A DNA stretch of 64,000 nucleotides from G965222335 sp965222335 (GCA_965222335.1 OZ244944.1:3224001-3288000), one strand, 5' to 3'; counted from the stretch's first letter, positions 17,046-25,868 are shown. Numbers and translations are program-made. The notes: generated by a model from the letters alone, not told the origin.

Positions 17046-17915
17046 TCAGGCGAGGCGCATCGACAGGTCCAGGGCCTTGCAGTCCTTGGTCAGGGCGCCA
17101 ATCGAGATAAAGTCCACCCCGGTCTCCGCCACCTGGCGCAGGGTGGCCTCGGTGATATTCCCGGAGGCCTCCAGCTCCAGGCGCCCGTCCACCTCGGCGA
17201 CCGCCGCGCGCATCGCGTCGAGGCTGAAGTTGTCCAGCATCACCCGGTCACAGCCCGCGTCCAGGGCCTGGGCCAGCTCCCCGGGATTCTCGACTTCCAC
17301 CTCCACGGGCTTGCCCGGGGCGAGTTCCCGTGCCGCGCGGACCGCGTTGGCGATGCCGCCGCAGGCGCTGATATGGTTCTCCTTGATCAGGAAGGCATCG
17401 AACAGGCCGATGCGGTGGTTGTGGCAGCCGCCACAGGCCACCGCGTATTTCTGCGCCAGGCGCAGGCCGGGAATGGTCTTGCGGGTATCCAGCAGGCGCA
17501 CGCCGGTATCGGCCACCAGATCCGCGTAGTAGCGACAGCGGGTGGCGGTGCCCGAAAGCAGCTGCAGGAAATTCAGCGCGCTGCGCTCGCCCGTGAGCAG
17601 TGCCCGCGCCGGACCCTCCAGGGTGAACAGGGTCTGGCCCGCATCGATCCGCTCGCCGTCGGCGGTCTCCCAGCTCACCGTGATCGCAGCGTCCAGCTGG
17701 GCGAACACCTTGTCCACCCAGGGGCGGCCACAGAGCACGCCCGCCTCGCGGGTGATCACCCGGGCGCTGGCAGACTGGGATTCGGGTATCAGGGCCGCCG
17801 TAATATCACCACTGCCCACGTCCTCGGCCAGGGCGGCGTTCACGTCCCGCAGTATGTCGTCCGCGGTGGGCGGTGGCGGGGCGGGCGTGGTCGCGAATCG
17901 GGTCGAAGGTGGCAT
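17046..17915 (-). CDS. nadC: Nicotinate-nucleotide pyrophosphorylase (carboxylating)
   Basis: Quinolinate phosphoribosyltransferase of de novo NAD synthesis. The 289-aa protein shows DVGSGDITAALIP, LNFLQLLSGTATRCRYYADLV, LLDTRKTIPGLRLAQKYAVACGGCHNHRIGL (the substrate-binding Arg/Lys/His run), VEVEVENPGEL, VMLDNFS and LEASGNITEATLRQVAETGVDFISIGALTKD. It is divergent from ampD-ampE, the same neighbourhood as in Pseudomonas near pilA. The ATG at 17915 is well placed. Confidence 0.97.
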   Translation of the reverse strand: MPPSTRFATTPAPPPPTADDILRDVNAALAEDVGSGDITAALIPESQSASARVITREAGVLCGRPWVDKVFAQLDAAITVSWETADGERIDAGQTLFTLEGPARALLTGERSALNFLQLLSGTATRCRYYADLVADTGVRLLDTRKTIPGLRLAQKYAVACGGCHNHRIGLFDAFLIKENHISACGGIANAVRAARELAPGKPVEVEVENPGELAQALDAGCDRVMLDNFSLDAMRAAVAEVDGRLELEASGNITEATLRQVAETGVDFISIGALTKDCKALDLSMRLA

Positions 17916-18021
17916 GGCAGGCCTCCGGCGGTGGCAGATGGGCCGCGGATTCTAGCAGTTGCGGCCCCTGTGCGTCAGGTCCCGGCCTGCTTTATGATAG
18001 GTTGACCCGCATGGAGCCCGG

Positions 18022-18588
18022 ATGACCTATACCCTGGAGAATGGCTGGATCCGCGAGGCGCGACAGGTGCCCTCGCCCAACTACGGCCCGCGCCCGCCGG
18101 GCATGCGGCCGGAGTTGCTGGTGATCCACAATATTTCCCTGCCGCCGGGCCAGTTTGGTGGCGCCTGTATTGAAGCGCTGTTCACCAACTGCCTGGACTG
18201 GGACGCGCATCCCTTCTTCGCCGAAATCCGCGGTCTGGAGGTCTCTTCCCACCTCCTGATCAAGCGAGACGGCGAGCTCCTGCAGTTTGTCAGCCTGCTG
18301 GATCGCGCCTGGCATGCGGGCGAATCCTGCTTCCAGGGGCGGGAAAACTGCAATGACTTCAGTATCGGGATCGAGTTGGAGGGCACTGATGAGCTGCCCT
18401 ACACCGAGGCCCAGTATCGCGAGCTGGTGTCGGTATCCCGCTGCCTGCTGGCGTCCTTCGAGGGCCTGGATGCAGCGCGCATCGCCGGCCACTGTGATAT
18501 TGCCCCGGGCCGCAAAACCGATCCGGGGCCGGCGTTCGACTGGCGCCGCTACCGCACTGAACTGGCCCGGGCAGGAGTAAGCGCATGA
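18022..18588 (+). CDS. ampD: 1,6-anhydro-N-acetylmuramyl-L-alanine amidase AmpD
   Basis: Cytosolic zinc amidase that removes the peptide from anhydro-muropeptides during peptidoglycan recycling; its loss induces AmpC beta-lactamases. The 188-aa protein has the Amidase_2 pattern: LVIHNISLPPGQFGG (first zinc His), RAWHAGES, NDFSIGIELEG with the catalytic Glu region, and AGHCDIAPGRKTDPGPAFDW (second zinc His and Asp). There is no signal peptide, in keeping with AmpD rather than AmiD. The stop overlaps the ampE start (ATGA). Confidence 0.96.
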   Translation: MTYTLENGWIREARQVPSPNYGPRPPGMRPELLVIHNISLPPGQFGGACIEALFTNCLDWDAHPFFAEIRGLEVSSHLLIKRDGELLQFVSLLDRAWHAGESCFQGRENCNDFSIGIELEGTDELPYTEAQYRELVSVSRCLLASFEGLDAARIAGHCDIAPGRKTDPGPAFDWRRYRTELARAGVSA

Positions 18589-19418
18589 CGTTTCTGGCGA
18601 TGATTATCGGGGTGCTGTTGTTGCACTACCGCGGCGGCGTCAGCCCCCAGCACTGGGACGGCTGGTGGCACCGGCTGCGGCTGGGCATCTACGCCCGGGT
18701 GGCCAGCCCCGGCTGGCGCCTCGCCTGGCTGGTGCTGTTTCCCGCCCTGGTGGCGGGCTGGGTGCTGGACTGGCTGCGTCCGGCCCTGTTCGGGCTGCCC
18801 TGGATTATCCTCGCCGCCCTGGTGCTCTGGTACAGCTTCGGGCGTCGGGATTTCACCCTGCTGTGCAATCGCTACCGCGCGCACCTGCAGGAGTCCGACT
18901 ACGAGGGCGCCTACCTGTTCCTGCAGGATGCGCTGCCGGATGCGATGGTCACGACGCCGGACTCGCCCGGGGCCTTTCATCGGCAGGCGGTGGCGAGCCT
19001 GCTGTACGAGGGCTACCAGCGCTGGTTCCCGGTGCTGCTGTACTTCCTGCTGCTAGGCCCCGCGGGCGCGCTGGCCTACCGCCTGCTGGTGCTGGCGATG
19101 CGCAACGACCGCACCGGCCCCGGCCGGGTTGTGCGGCACTGGCTGGACTGGCTGCCGGTGCGCCTGCTGGCGCTGACCTTTGCCATTACCGGCGATTTTA
19201 TCCGCAGTCGCGACGCGCTGCTGGACAGTTTTGCCAGTGGCACACCCGCCATGGAGGTCCTGCAGCAAGTGGGGAGGGCGGCGGCCGGGCCGCCCAGCGC
19301 TGACGACGAACTGCCGGGAGAGGTCGCCGCGGTGGAAGTCGCGGAACAGGCGGCGCTGCTGTCGCGCAGCGCGGCGACCTGGGTGGTCCTGGCGGCGCTG
19401 GTCACCCTGCTGGGCTGA
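18585..19418 (+). CDS. ampE: Inner-membrane protein AmpE
   Basis: 277-aa polytopic membrane protein overlapping ampD by 4 bp, the classic ampDE operon. It begins MTFLAMIIGVLLLHYRGG, has membrane segments near residues 1-20, 45-85, 145-170 and a final one at the C-terminus, and carries the FTLLCNRYRAHLQESDYEGAYLFLQ-type region of the family. AmpE has been proposed to sense or signal beta-lactam stress. The length is close to the E. coli protein (284 aa). Confidence 0.9.
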   Translation: MTFLAMIIGVLLLHYRGGVSPQHWDGWWHRLRLGIYARVASPGWRLAWLVLFPALVAGWVLDWLRPALFGLPWIILAALVLWYSFGRRDFTLLCNRYRAHLQESDYEGAYLFLQDALPDAMVTTPDSPGAFHRQAVASLLYEGYQRWFPVLLYFLLLGPAGALAYRLLVLAMRNDRTGPGRVVRHWLDWLPVRLLALTFAITGDFIRSRDALLDSFASGTPAMEVLQQVGRAAAGPPSADDELPGEVAAVEVAEQAALLSRSAATWVVLAALVTLLG

Positions 19419-19506
19419 GCGGGCCGCGACCCACTGGCGGGCAGAATCCGCCACAGCTGCTAGACTCAGGGGAACGCCATGGATTGCGGACGCCCCCTGC
19501 CAGCCC

Positions 19507-21126
19507 ATGCCTTCATACCCGCGCAAGGAAGCCACGCTACCTTCGGTGGTAGCGTCCCTCACCACGGGTCTCCCGGCCCGGGCGCTCACGCTCACCATCC
19601 TGTTTCATCCCGACCTCGAGCGCATCGGCGAGCGCTGTGACCTTCCCCTGGCGCAGATCCCGCCCCGGATTGATCTCGGGCGCTATCAGCCGCTGTTTGT
19701 CCGCGATGCCGCCGGTGCCGCCGGTGCCGGGTCTGCCCTGGCAGAGCCGCATATCTCCCGCCAGGCGCTTTCCCTCGAGTACTGTGATAACGCCCTGCAA
19801 CTGATCAAACTCCCCGGCACCTGCCGCTGCCTGCTCGACGGCGAGGAACTGGCTGGCACCCGGACCCTCGGCCAGGCACAGCTGCGCCGCGGGGTCGCGC
19901 TCACCATCGGTCACGCCGTGGTCCTGTGGCTGGGCGAGCAGGCCCTGCTGTCGAGCGACGACGAGGCACTGCCCGATTCGCCCCTGTTGGGGGGCAGCAC
20001 CCTGATGCGCCAGTTGCGGCAGCAGGTTGCCCGGGCGGCGGCAGCGGATCTCGATGTCCTGATCCTCGGCGAAACCGGGGTCGGGAAGGAACTGGTAGCG
20101 CAGTCGATTCATCACGCCAGCGAGCGCGGCCGGCGCACCCTGGTGGCAGTCAATATGGCCGCGATTCCGGTGGAGCTGGCACCGGCCCTGCTGTTTGGCA
20201 GCGTGAAAGGTGCCTACACCGGTGCGGTGCGGCCCAGCGCCGGGTTCTTTCAGCAGGCCGCCGGCGGCAGCCTGTTTATGGATGAGATCGGCGCCACGCC
20301 CGCGGAGATTCAACCCCAGCTGCTGCGCGCGCTGCAACAGCGACAGGTACAGGTGGTGGGCGGTGCACCGGAGCAGGTCGACCTGCGGGTGATCGCGGCC
20401 ACCGACGCACCCCTGGACGACGCCGCCTGCGGTTTCAGCGCCGCCCTGCGGCATCGCCTGGGGAGTATAGAGCTGCGGGTGCCGCCCCTGCGCGAGCACC
20501 CGGAAGATGTGGGCGAACTGCTGCTGCACCAGCTGCGTGAGGCCAGTGAGCACATGGGCTGCGCGCCCCTGCTGCCCGCGGCCCTGGACAGCGACCTGCG
20601 GGTCGCCCAGTGGGCGGCCCTGTTCCAGCAGCTGGCCAACTATCACTGGCCGGGCAATGTGCGGGAGCTGGCCAATGTCGCGCGGCAGCTGGTGGTGGCG
20701 GGGGAGGCCTCGCCCCGGATGCCCGCGCTGGCGCCGGCCGCGTCGGCGGCGGAAACCAATACCGCGGTGGCGGAATCAAGCCCCGGGGGGCCCGCCGCCG
20801 GGACGCCGGTCGCCGGGGAGGCGTCTGCGCCGCCCCCGCCCCGGCGGCGCATGAACCACATCGATGACGCCACCCTGCGCGCCGCCTACCGCGACAGTGG
20901 TTTCGAGGTGGCGGCGACCGCGCGGACGCTGGGGGTGTCGCGGCAGTCGGTCTACCGCCGGCTTCAGGCCCTGCCGGATGTGCGGTTGGCGAGCGACATC
21001 CCCGCACAGGATATCCAGGCCGCACTGGCCGAGTGCGACGACGATCACCGCGCCGCCGCGCGCCTGCTTGAGGTGTCCGCGAATGCCCTGCAGGCCCGCA
21101 TGCGCGGCTCGGGGGCATTGACGTGA
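19507..21126 (+). CDS. FHA-domain sigma-54 activator (AAA+) with two C-terminal Fis-type HTH segments
   Basis: 539-aa bacterial enhancer-binding protein. An N-terminal FHA-like domain (about 55-145, with PHISRQALSLEY and LLDGEELAGTRTL) replaces the usual receiver and would recognise phosphothreonine. The AAA+ core has Walker A GETGVGKE (about 188-195), the sigma-54-contacting loop as GAYTGA (235-240; a Tyr form of GAFTGA) and Walker B GGSLFMDEIG. A Pro/Ala-rich linker leads to two helix-turn-helix segments: one at about 452-490 (LGVSRQSVYRRLQ) and a second at about 497-535 (CDDDHRAAARLLEVSANALQARM). The ATG at 19507 was chosen because upstream sequence lies in ampE. The stop overlaps the kinase start (GTGA). 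Confidence 0.88.
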   Translation: MPSYPRKEATLPSVVASLTTGLPARALTLTILFHPDLERIGERCDLPLAQIPPRIDLGRYQPLFVRDAAGAAGAGSALAEPHISRQALSLEYCDNALQLIKLPGTCRCLLDGEELAGTRTLGQAQLRRGVALTIGHAVVLWLGEQALLSSDDEALPDSPLLGGSTLMRQLRQQVARAAAADLDVLILGETGVGKELVAQSIHHASERGRRTLVAVNMAAIPVELAPALLFGSVKGAYTGAVRPSAGFFQQAAGGSLFMDEIGATPAEIQPQLLRALQQRQVQVVGGAPEQVDLRVIAATDAPLDDAACGFSAALRHRLGSIELRVPPLREHPEDVGELLLHQLREASEHMGCAPLLPAALDSDLRVAQWAALFQQLANYHWPGNVRELANVARQLVVAGEASPRMPALAPAASAAETNTAVAESSPGGPAAGTPVAGEASAPPPPRRRMNHIDDATLRAAYRDSGFEVAATARTLGVSRQSVYRRLQALPDVRLASDIPAQDIQAALAECDDDHRAAARLLEVSANALQARMRGSGALT

Positions 21127-22658
21127 AACCCTCCGCGCGGATCGGCCCCTACCGCGTCCTGCACCGCATTCGCAGCGGTGGCCAGGGCTCGGTCTACCTG
21201 GGTTACGACCCGCGCCTGCAGCGACGGGTGGCGATCAAGCTCTGCCCCCTGCCGCGGGAGCGGGTGGCCCGGCGCCGGGTGCTGCAGGAGGCGCGCCTGG
21301 TCGCGAGTATCGAGAGCGACCGGGTGGTGCGCCTGTACGACGTGATCAGCGCCCCCGGACATGTGGCCCTGGTGATGGAATATATCCCCGGGGTGGACCT
21401 GGAAGAATTACTGCAATCCGGGCCCCTGTCCCTGAATGCCATCCTCAGCCTGGCGATCGATATTTCCGCGGCCCTGGCCTGTGCCCGGCAGCAGCGGGTG
21501 GTACACGCGGACCTCAAGCCGAGCAATGTACTGGTGGACCGGGCCGGGCGCGCCATGCTGACCGATTTCGGCATCGCCCGGCGCGGTATTGACACCGGTG
21601 TGATGGGTCCGCTCGCGGGCAGCCCCTCGGCCCTGTCGCCCGAGCAGTATCTGGGCCAGCCCCTGGATGTACGCTCGGACCTGTTCGCCCTGGGCTGTCT
21701 CCTCTACCGGCTGCTTGCAGGCAAGCACCCGTTTATGCGCGGTGGTGCCTTACTGCCGAGCCTGCTGCTGGAGGCCGATCCGGACCCCCTGCCCGCCTGC
21801 CTGGCGGATGGCACGCCGCTGCCGCCTGGGCTCGCGGGCCTGGTGACCCGGCTGCTGCAAAAGGACCCGGCGGACCGGCCCGACAACACCCACCGGGTGC
21901 GCCAGATACTGCGCGAGGAATGGCGCAGCCAGCCCCAGGCGATGCAGCAGATGCCCCTGGCGGGGGTGCGCTCACTGCAGCGGCGCGAATCCGAGGACGA
22001 CCTGCCCCCGGTGATCCCCGAGGCCCTGCGCGGCAAGGCCCGCTCCCAGCTCGCCGAGTGGCGCGGCTTTGCCGAACTGACGCCCCGGCAAATCCTGACT
22101 TACTTGCGGCGTCCCCGGGTGCAGGCGGGGGTGGCCTCGCTGGCCCTGGTACTTGGCCTGCTGGTGTACATGGCACTGCCCACTCCGGCGCGCATCAACC
22201 TGCTGCCCCCCGAGGTGAGCCGGGTGGGCGCGACGCCGCTGCCAGCGGGTGTGTCACTGGACTGGCTCGCGCAGCGGGTCTGCGCCGGTGCCCTGGCCGC
22301 CGGCAAGGCCCTGTTGTTCTACGATGCACCGGCGAGTTGCCCCTCGGCCCGGGCCGGCCTGCCGGGCAACCGTCCGCTGCCGCCGGCCCGGGAGGCGCTC
22401 GGGCTGGTCCTGCGCTGCCACCACAGTGTCTGCGTGCTGGGCCTGCGCCGTGAGCGCGAGGGCCGGATGGACTACCGCCAGGCCACGCTGCTGGCGGATA
22501 TGTCCGCGGCGGAATGGTCTGCGGTGGTCACTGACCTGGCCGAGAGCCTGTATGCGGCGCCACGGCCACTGCGTCACACCCTGCCGGTGGTGGCGAAGAC
22601 GGAGCCCGCGAAGCGTGTGCAGAAACTGCCGGGGCGAATGGACTGGGGGGCACCCTGA
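21123..22658 (+). CDS. Membrane-anchored Hanks-type Ser/Thr protein kinase
   Basis: 511-aa kinase. The N-terminal catalytic domain has a Gly-rich loop (RSGGQGSVY, 17-25), VAIK with K39, a catalytic loop HADLKPSN with D130 and K132, DFG at 148-150 and an APE-like SPEQYLG. All key residues are present, so it should be active; the residue before D130 is Ala, making it a non-RD kinase. A linker leads to one membrane segment (about 337-353) and a roughly 150-residue C-terminal periplasmic domain with four cysteines and no family I recognise. It starts at GTG 21123 inside the stop of the FHA activator gene, so both proteins are probably made together. The FHA domain is a natural target or reader. 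Confidence 0.9.
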   Translation: MKPSARIGPYRVLHRIRSGGQGSVYLGYDPRLQRRVAIKLCPLPRERVARRRVLQEARLVASIESDRVVRLYDVISAPGHVALVMEYIPGVDLEELLQSGPLSLNAILSLAIDISAALACARQQRVVHADLKPSNVLVDRAGRAMLTDFGIARRGIDTGVMGPLAGSPSALSPEQYLGQPLDVRSDLFALGCLLYRLLAGKHPFMRGGALLPSLLLEADPDPLPACLADGTPLPPGLAGLVTRLLQKDPADRPDNTHRVRQILREEWRSQPQAMQQMPLAGVRSLQRRESEDDLPPVIPEALRGKARSQLAEWRGFAELTPRQILTYLRRPRVQAGVASLALVLGLLVYMALPTPARINLLPPEVSRVGATPLPAGVSLDWLAQRVCAGALAAGKALLFYDAPASCPSARAGLPGNRPLPPAREALGLVLRCHHSVCVLGLRREREGRMDYRQATLLADMSAAEWSAVVTDLAESLYAAPRPLRHTLPVVAKTEPAKRVQKLPGRMDWGAP

Positions 22659-22707
22659 AAAGGCCGGCGGGATCATGGTCTTGCCCCGGCTGATCTGGCA
22701 CCTTGAG

Positions 22708-23613
22708 TCAGGCGGACTCGATCGCCTGCACTGCCTGCAGCAGCCGGGAATTGAGGGGGGCAGCCAGCCCCGCCTGGCGCGCGGCCTGCACCAGGTAGCC
22801 GTTGATATAAGCCACTTCCGTCTGTCGCCCGGCCTCGATGTCCTGGAGCATTGACGAGCGGTTGGCCGCGGTGTTGTGAATCACCGTGCTCACCCTGGCT
22901 AACAGGTCGCGAGCGGCGTCGCCCTGGCCCAGGGCCAGGCAGATGGTACTGATCTCCGTGCACAGGGCCTGCACCTCGGAGGCGCGCTCGGGCTTGGCCG
23001 CGAGCTCGCCGTTGGCGCAGCGGTGGATCGCGGTCAGGGCATTGATCGCGGCGTTGATCGCCAGCTTGCGCCACAGGGCGCCGGCGATATCCGTCTCCCA
23101 GGCGCAGCGGGGCAGGGCGCAGAATGTCTGCAGCGCTGGCGGTGGCTGCGCCTGACCCGGGCGGCCGAGGAGGGTGTCGCCGCTACCGGCGTGGTGGATT
23201 CGGCCGGGTTGATTGCGGGGGTCATCGCGAAAGGCGCCCTCGGTGGTGGTGGCCAGGACGGGGTCCAGTCCCGGCAGGCGGGTGGCGAGTTCCTCGACAA
23301 AGCCCATGCCGTTGGCCAGCAGCAGGACTTCTGCGTCCGCGGTCAGGCGGTGGGACACCGACATGACCGCGTCACTGACCGCATGCGCCTTGGTCGCGAC
23401 CAGCAGCCGCTGGATGGGGCTTTCGTCTGTGGCCGATTCCACCGGGAACCGGTGCCGGGCCGTGCCGTCGACGCCGCTGCGCGTCAGGGTCCGGCGCCGT
23501 CCTTGTGGCGTCTCCCGCAGCAGCAGGACCACATCCTCGCCGGCCTGGGCCAGGCGCAGGGCGAACAGGCCGCCAATGGCGCCGGCCCCGAGGACGTGCC
23601 AGGGCGCATTCAT
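22708..23613 (-). CDS. panE: 2-dehydropantoate 2-reductase (ketopantoate reductase)
   Basis: NADPH-dependent reduction of ketopantoate to pantoate in the pantothenate/CoA pathway. The 301-aa protein has the N-terminal Rossmann motif VLGAGAIGGLFALRLAQAG, LLATKAHAVSDAV, LLLANGMGF, the substrate Lys region ALWRKLAINAAINALTAIH, and SSMLQDIEAGRQTEVAYINGYLV with the conserved Glu. It is convergent with the upstream kinase gene and divergent from yajQ. PanE paralogues are common, so pathway role is likely rather than certain. Confidence 0.88.
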   Translation of the reverse strand: MNAPWHVLGAGAIGGLFALRLAQAGEDVVLLLRETPQGRRRTLTRSGVDGTARHRFPVESATDESPIQRLLVATKAHAVSDAVMSVSHRLTADAEVLLLANGMGFVEELATRLPGLDPVLATTTEGAFRDDPRNQPGRIHHAGSGDTLLGRPGQAQPPPALQTFCALPRCAWETDIAGALWRKLAINAAINALTAIHRCANGELAAKPERASEVQALCTEISTICLALGQGDAARDLLARVSTVIHNTAANRSSMLQDIEAGRQTEVAYINGYLVQAARQAGLAAPLNSRLLQAVQAIESA

Positions 23614-23694
23614 CGGGGGCGGCCGGGGATTGTAAACAGGGCCCGGGAGATTACCATGGGCTCCTCATTCAGCGACTAAGCGAGAGCCCGCACT

Positions 23695-24177
23695 ATGCCA
23701 TCTTTTGACGTTGTCTCGGAAGTGGACCTGCACCAGTTGACCAACGCGGTGGACCAGGCCTCGCGGGTGGTCGCCAACCGCTTTGACTTCAAGGGCGTGG
23801 ACGCCGCCTTTGAACGCGAGGGCCACACCGTGATCATCCGCGCCGAGGCGGATATCCAGGTGGCGCAGATGGAGGACATGCTGCGCAGCGCCCTGATCAA
23901 GTGTGATATCGACCCGGCGGCGATGGACTGCGGTGAGCCGGTCACCTCGGGCAAGCAGGTGCGCCAGACTGTGACCCTGCGCCACGGCCTCGACAGCCAG
24001 CAGTGCAAGACCCTGGTGAAGCAGATCAAGGAAGCCAAGCTCAAGGTGCAGGCGCAGATCCAGGGCGACCAGGTGCGGGTGACCGGGAAGAAGCGCGATG
24101 ACCTGCAACAGGTGATTGCGCTCCTGCGCGCTGCGGATTTCGAGCAGCCCCTGCAGTTCAACAATTTTCGCGACTAG
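23695..24177 (+). CDS. yajQ: YajQ-family nucleotide-binding protein
   Basis: 160-aa two-domain UPF0234/YajQ protein, PSFDVVSEVDLHQLTNAVDQASRVVANRFDFKG at the start and IQGDQVRVTGKKRDDLQQVIALLR near the end. YajQ relatives bind nucleotides and RNA, and the Xanthomonas homologue is a c-di-GMP effector. It has its own ATG at 23695 and overlaps the end of the convergent thiamine-kinase-like gene by 20 bp. Confidence 0.95.
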   Translation: MPSFDVVSEVDLHQLTNAVDQASRVVANRFDFKGVDAAFEREGHTVIIRAEADIQVAQMEDMLRSALIKCDIDPAAMDCGEPVTSGKQVRQTVTLRHGLDSQQCKTLVKQIKEAKLKVQAQIQGDQVRVTGKKRDDLQQVIALLRAADFEQPLQFNNFRD

Positions 24178-25036
24178 CCATCTCGAGGCGCGCCAGGCGC
24201 GCGTCCCAGCCCGGGTGGTCGGGCCGGGTCGTGGCGTACCAGAGCAGCTCCAGGTACCGGTATAGCAGCATCTGCCGCGCCAGTTGCTGGCGTTGATCGT
24301 CGGCTGCCGGCCCGCCGAGATAGTCGCTGAGCAGCGCCTCGGTCTGGGCGGCAGTCAGGTCGTCGCCGCAACAGACAACGGCAAGATCGAACCAGGGACT
24401 GCCCATGGCGCAGTATTCCCAGTCCAGGGCCCACAGCCGCCCGCCGCTGTGCAGGCGATTGGCGCGCAGCAAATCGTTGTGGCACAGCACGCGGGCACCC
24501 GCGGTCATACGCTCCTGGTCGAGGGTGGCCTCCACCCGTGGGGCAAAGGGTTCCAGCGCCGCCCAGTGTGCGGGCGCCCGCTCGGCGCAGCCGTGACGGT
24601 AGCGGGCGATGCGCTCGCCCAGGTCCAGGCGATGGTGCAGCGGCGGCAGGGCATGGATGGCGCGCAGCAGCTTCGCGATCCCGGGTATCTCCAGGGGCTG
24701 CGCCGGGTCCGGCGGCAGATAGTCACACACCAGGGCGCCGAGCTCGGGGTTAAAGTAGCGGGGTGCGGGCGCCAGGTTCCGGGCACTGGCGGCGGCGAGC
24801 GCGTGCCACTCACCCTGGCGGGTGATGCCGTGGCGGGGGGCGTCTATGCCGTCCAGGCGGACCACGAAGCGCTGGGCGCCAGCAGCCACCAGGACGCTGG
24901 TATTGCTGATGCCCGGGGCCAGGCGTCGCTGCACGACCGGCGGCTCCGACAGCGGCGCGGGCGTCGTCCAGTGCCGCCACTGGGCGAGCACCTGCTCCAG
25001 CCTCAGCTGTTGGCGCGGCGGTAGTGTTGCAGCCAT
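24158..25036 (-). CDS. thiK: Thiamine kinase-like phosphotransferase (APH/ChoK fold)
   Basis: 292-aa aminoglycoside-phosphotransferase-fold enzyme, last gene of a TPP-riboswitch operon. The phosphate/ATP loop region SNTSVLVAAGAQRFVVRLDG and the catalytic block LCHNDLLRANRLHSGGRLWALDWEYCAMGSPWFDLAVVC (HxDLxxxN and the metal-binding D of DWEY) match the choline/thiamine kinase group. In this context thiamine phosphorylation is the best reading, trapping imported thiamine. It overlaps the permease gene by 34 bp and runs convergently into yajQ. A choline kinase or homoserine-kinase-like role would be the alternative without the operon context. Confidence 0.78.
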   Translation of the reverse strand: MAATLPPRQQLRLEQVLAQWRHWTTPAPLSEPPVVQRRLAPGISNTSVLVAAGAQRFVVRLDGIDAPRHGITRQGEWHALAAASARNLAPAPRYFNPELGALVCDYLPPDPAQPLEIPGIAKLLRAIHALPPLHHRLDLGERIARYRHGCAERAPAHWAALEPFAPRVEATLDQERMTAGARVLCHNDLLRANRLHSGGRLWALDWEYCAMGSPWFDLAVVCCGDDLTAAQTEALLSDYLGGPAADDQRQQLARQMLLYRYLELLWYATTRPDHPGWDARLARLEMASRENC

Positions 25037-25617
25037 TGCCGGAATCCCAGGACCACGATCACCAGGTAAATCGCAAATAGCAGCGAGGTCAGGTAGAGCT
25101 CGCGGTCGAGATAGAGGTAGATCGACGCGCTGTCGACCACCAGCCAGTAGAGCCAGTTTTCCAGGATCTTGCGGGCCACCATCCAGGTGGTAAGGATCGC
25201 GCCCCAGGTAGTGAAAGAATCAAGGTAGGGCAGGCGGGCATCGCTGTAGGCGCTCAGCAGGGCACCGCTGACCGCGCTCAGGGCCAGAACTGCGGCGATG
25301 GCAAAACCGTGACGACCCAGGGACCAGCGGGCAATGGGCCGGCTGCTTTCCCCGGGCGTTTTCCCTCCCTGTTGCCATTGCCACCAGCCGTAGACAGCCA
25401 TGCCCAGGTAGTAAACCTGGAGCAGGGATTCCATCAGCAGGCCCACCTGCCAGAACAGGTAGAGATAGATGCTGGTGCCGGCAAAGGCGGCGTACCAGCA
25501 CCAGAGGCTCTCGCGCATGGCCAGCAGCAGGTAGGCGATCCCCAGGACCACCGCGGCGATTTCCCAGCCGGAAAGCGCCTGCCAGGCGCGCAGCAGCGCG
25601 GGCCCGGCTTCACTCAC
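25003..25617 (-). CDS. pnuT: PnuC-family thiamine permease (PnuT-type)
   Basis: 204-aa membrane protein with seven or eight hydrophobic segments and PnuC-family marks (LWCWYAAFAGTSIYLYLFWQ, YYLGMAVYGWWQWQ, NWLYWLVVDSASIYLYL). PnuC proteins move vitamin substrates by facilitated diffusion, and the substrate is trapped by phosphorylation. The TPP riboswitch upstream and the adjacent kinase point to thiamine instead of nicotinamide riboside. The start is the GTG at 25617, overlapping the previous stop as GTGA; the longer open frame upstream reads through the neighbouring gene and is not conserved-looking. Confidence 0.86.
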   Translation of the reverse strand: MSEAGPALLRAWQALSGWEIAAVVLGIAYLLLAMRESLWCWYAAFAGTSIYLYLFWQVGLLMESLLQVYYLGMAVYGWWQWQQGGKTPGESSRPIARWSLGRHGFAIAAVLALSAVSGALLSAYSDARLPYLDSFTTWGAILTTWMVARKILENWLYWLVVDSASIYLYLDRELYLTSLLFAIYLVIVVLGFRQWLQHYRRANS

Positions 25618-25868
25618 GGGGCAATATCCAGTTCCCCGGGGATAAACTTGCACACCAGTACCTGCTTGCCGTAGCGCGCTGCGCTGGCCTGCAGGGTGTC
25701 GTTCACCGCGGTGAAGACCTGCTGCCACTCGCCGCGAATCTGGGTGCTCATGGCGTTGGTCACCACGGTGAGGCCATCGCGCTGGCCCAGGTCCTGGATG
25801 AATGCCTTGATCACGGGAATATACTCCTCCCGCAGCGGGTACAGGCTCAGTTCTGCTGTCAGTTGCAT
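25614..25868 (-). CDS. Thiamine-binding protein, MTH1187/YkoF-like
   Basis: 84-aa protein of the small ferredoxin-like MTH1187/YkoF family (MQLTAELSLYPLREEYIPVIKAFIQDL at the start, GLTVVTNAMSTQIRGEWQQVFTAVNDTL in the middle). YkoF from Bacillus binds thiamine or HMP and is tied to a thiamine transporter. It lies between the TonB receptor (22 bp) and the permease (4-bp overlap), so it is probably the cytoplasmic thiamine-binding member of the operon. Confidence 0.85.
   Translation of the reverse strand: MQLTAELSLYPLREEYIPVIKAFIQDLGQRDGLTVVTNAMSTQIRGEWQQVFTAVNDTLQASAARYGKQVLVCKFIPGELDIAP

Noticed and set aside
19180..19506. Longer start for the FHA activator overlapping ampE.
   Set aside because: The added 109 residues are an ampE shadow with an Arg/Trp-rich composition. 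ATG 19507 starts just before the conserved region.
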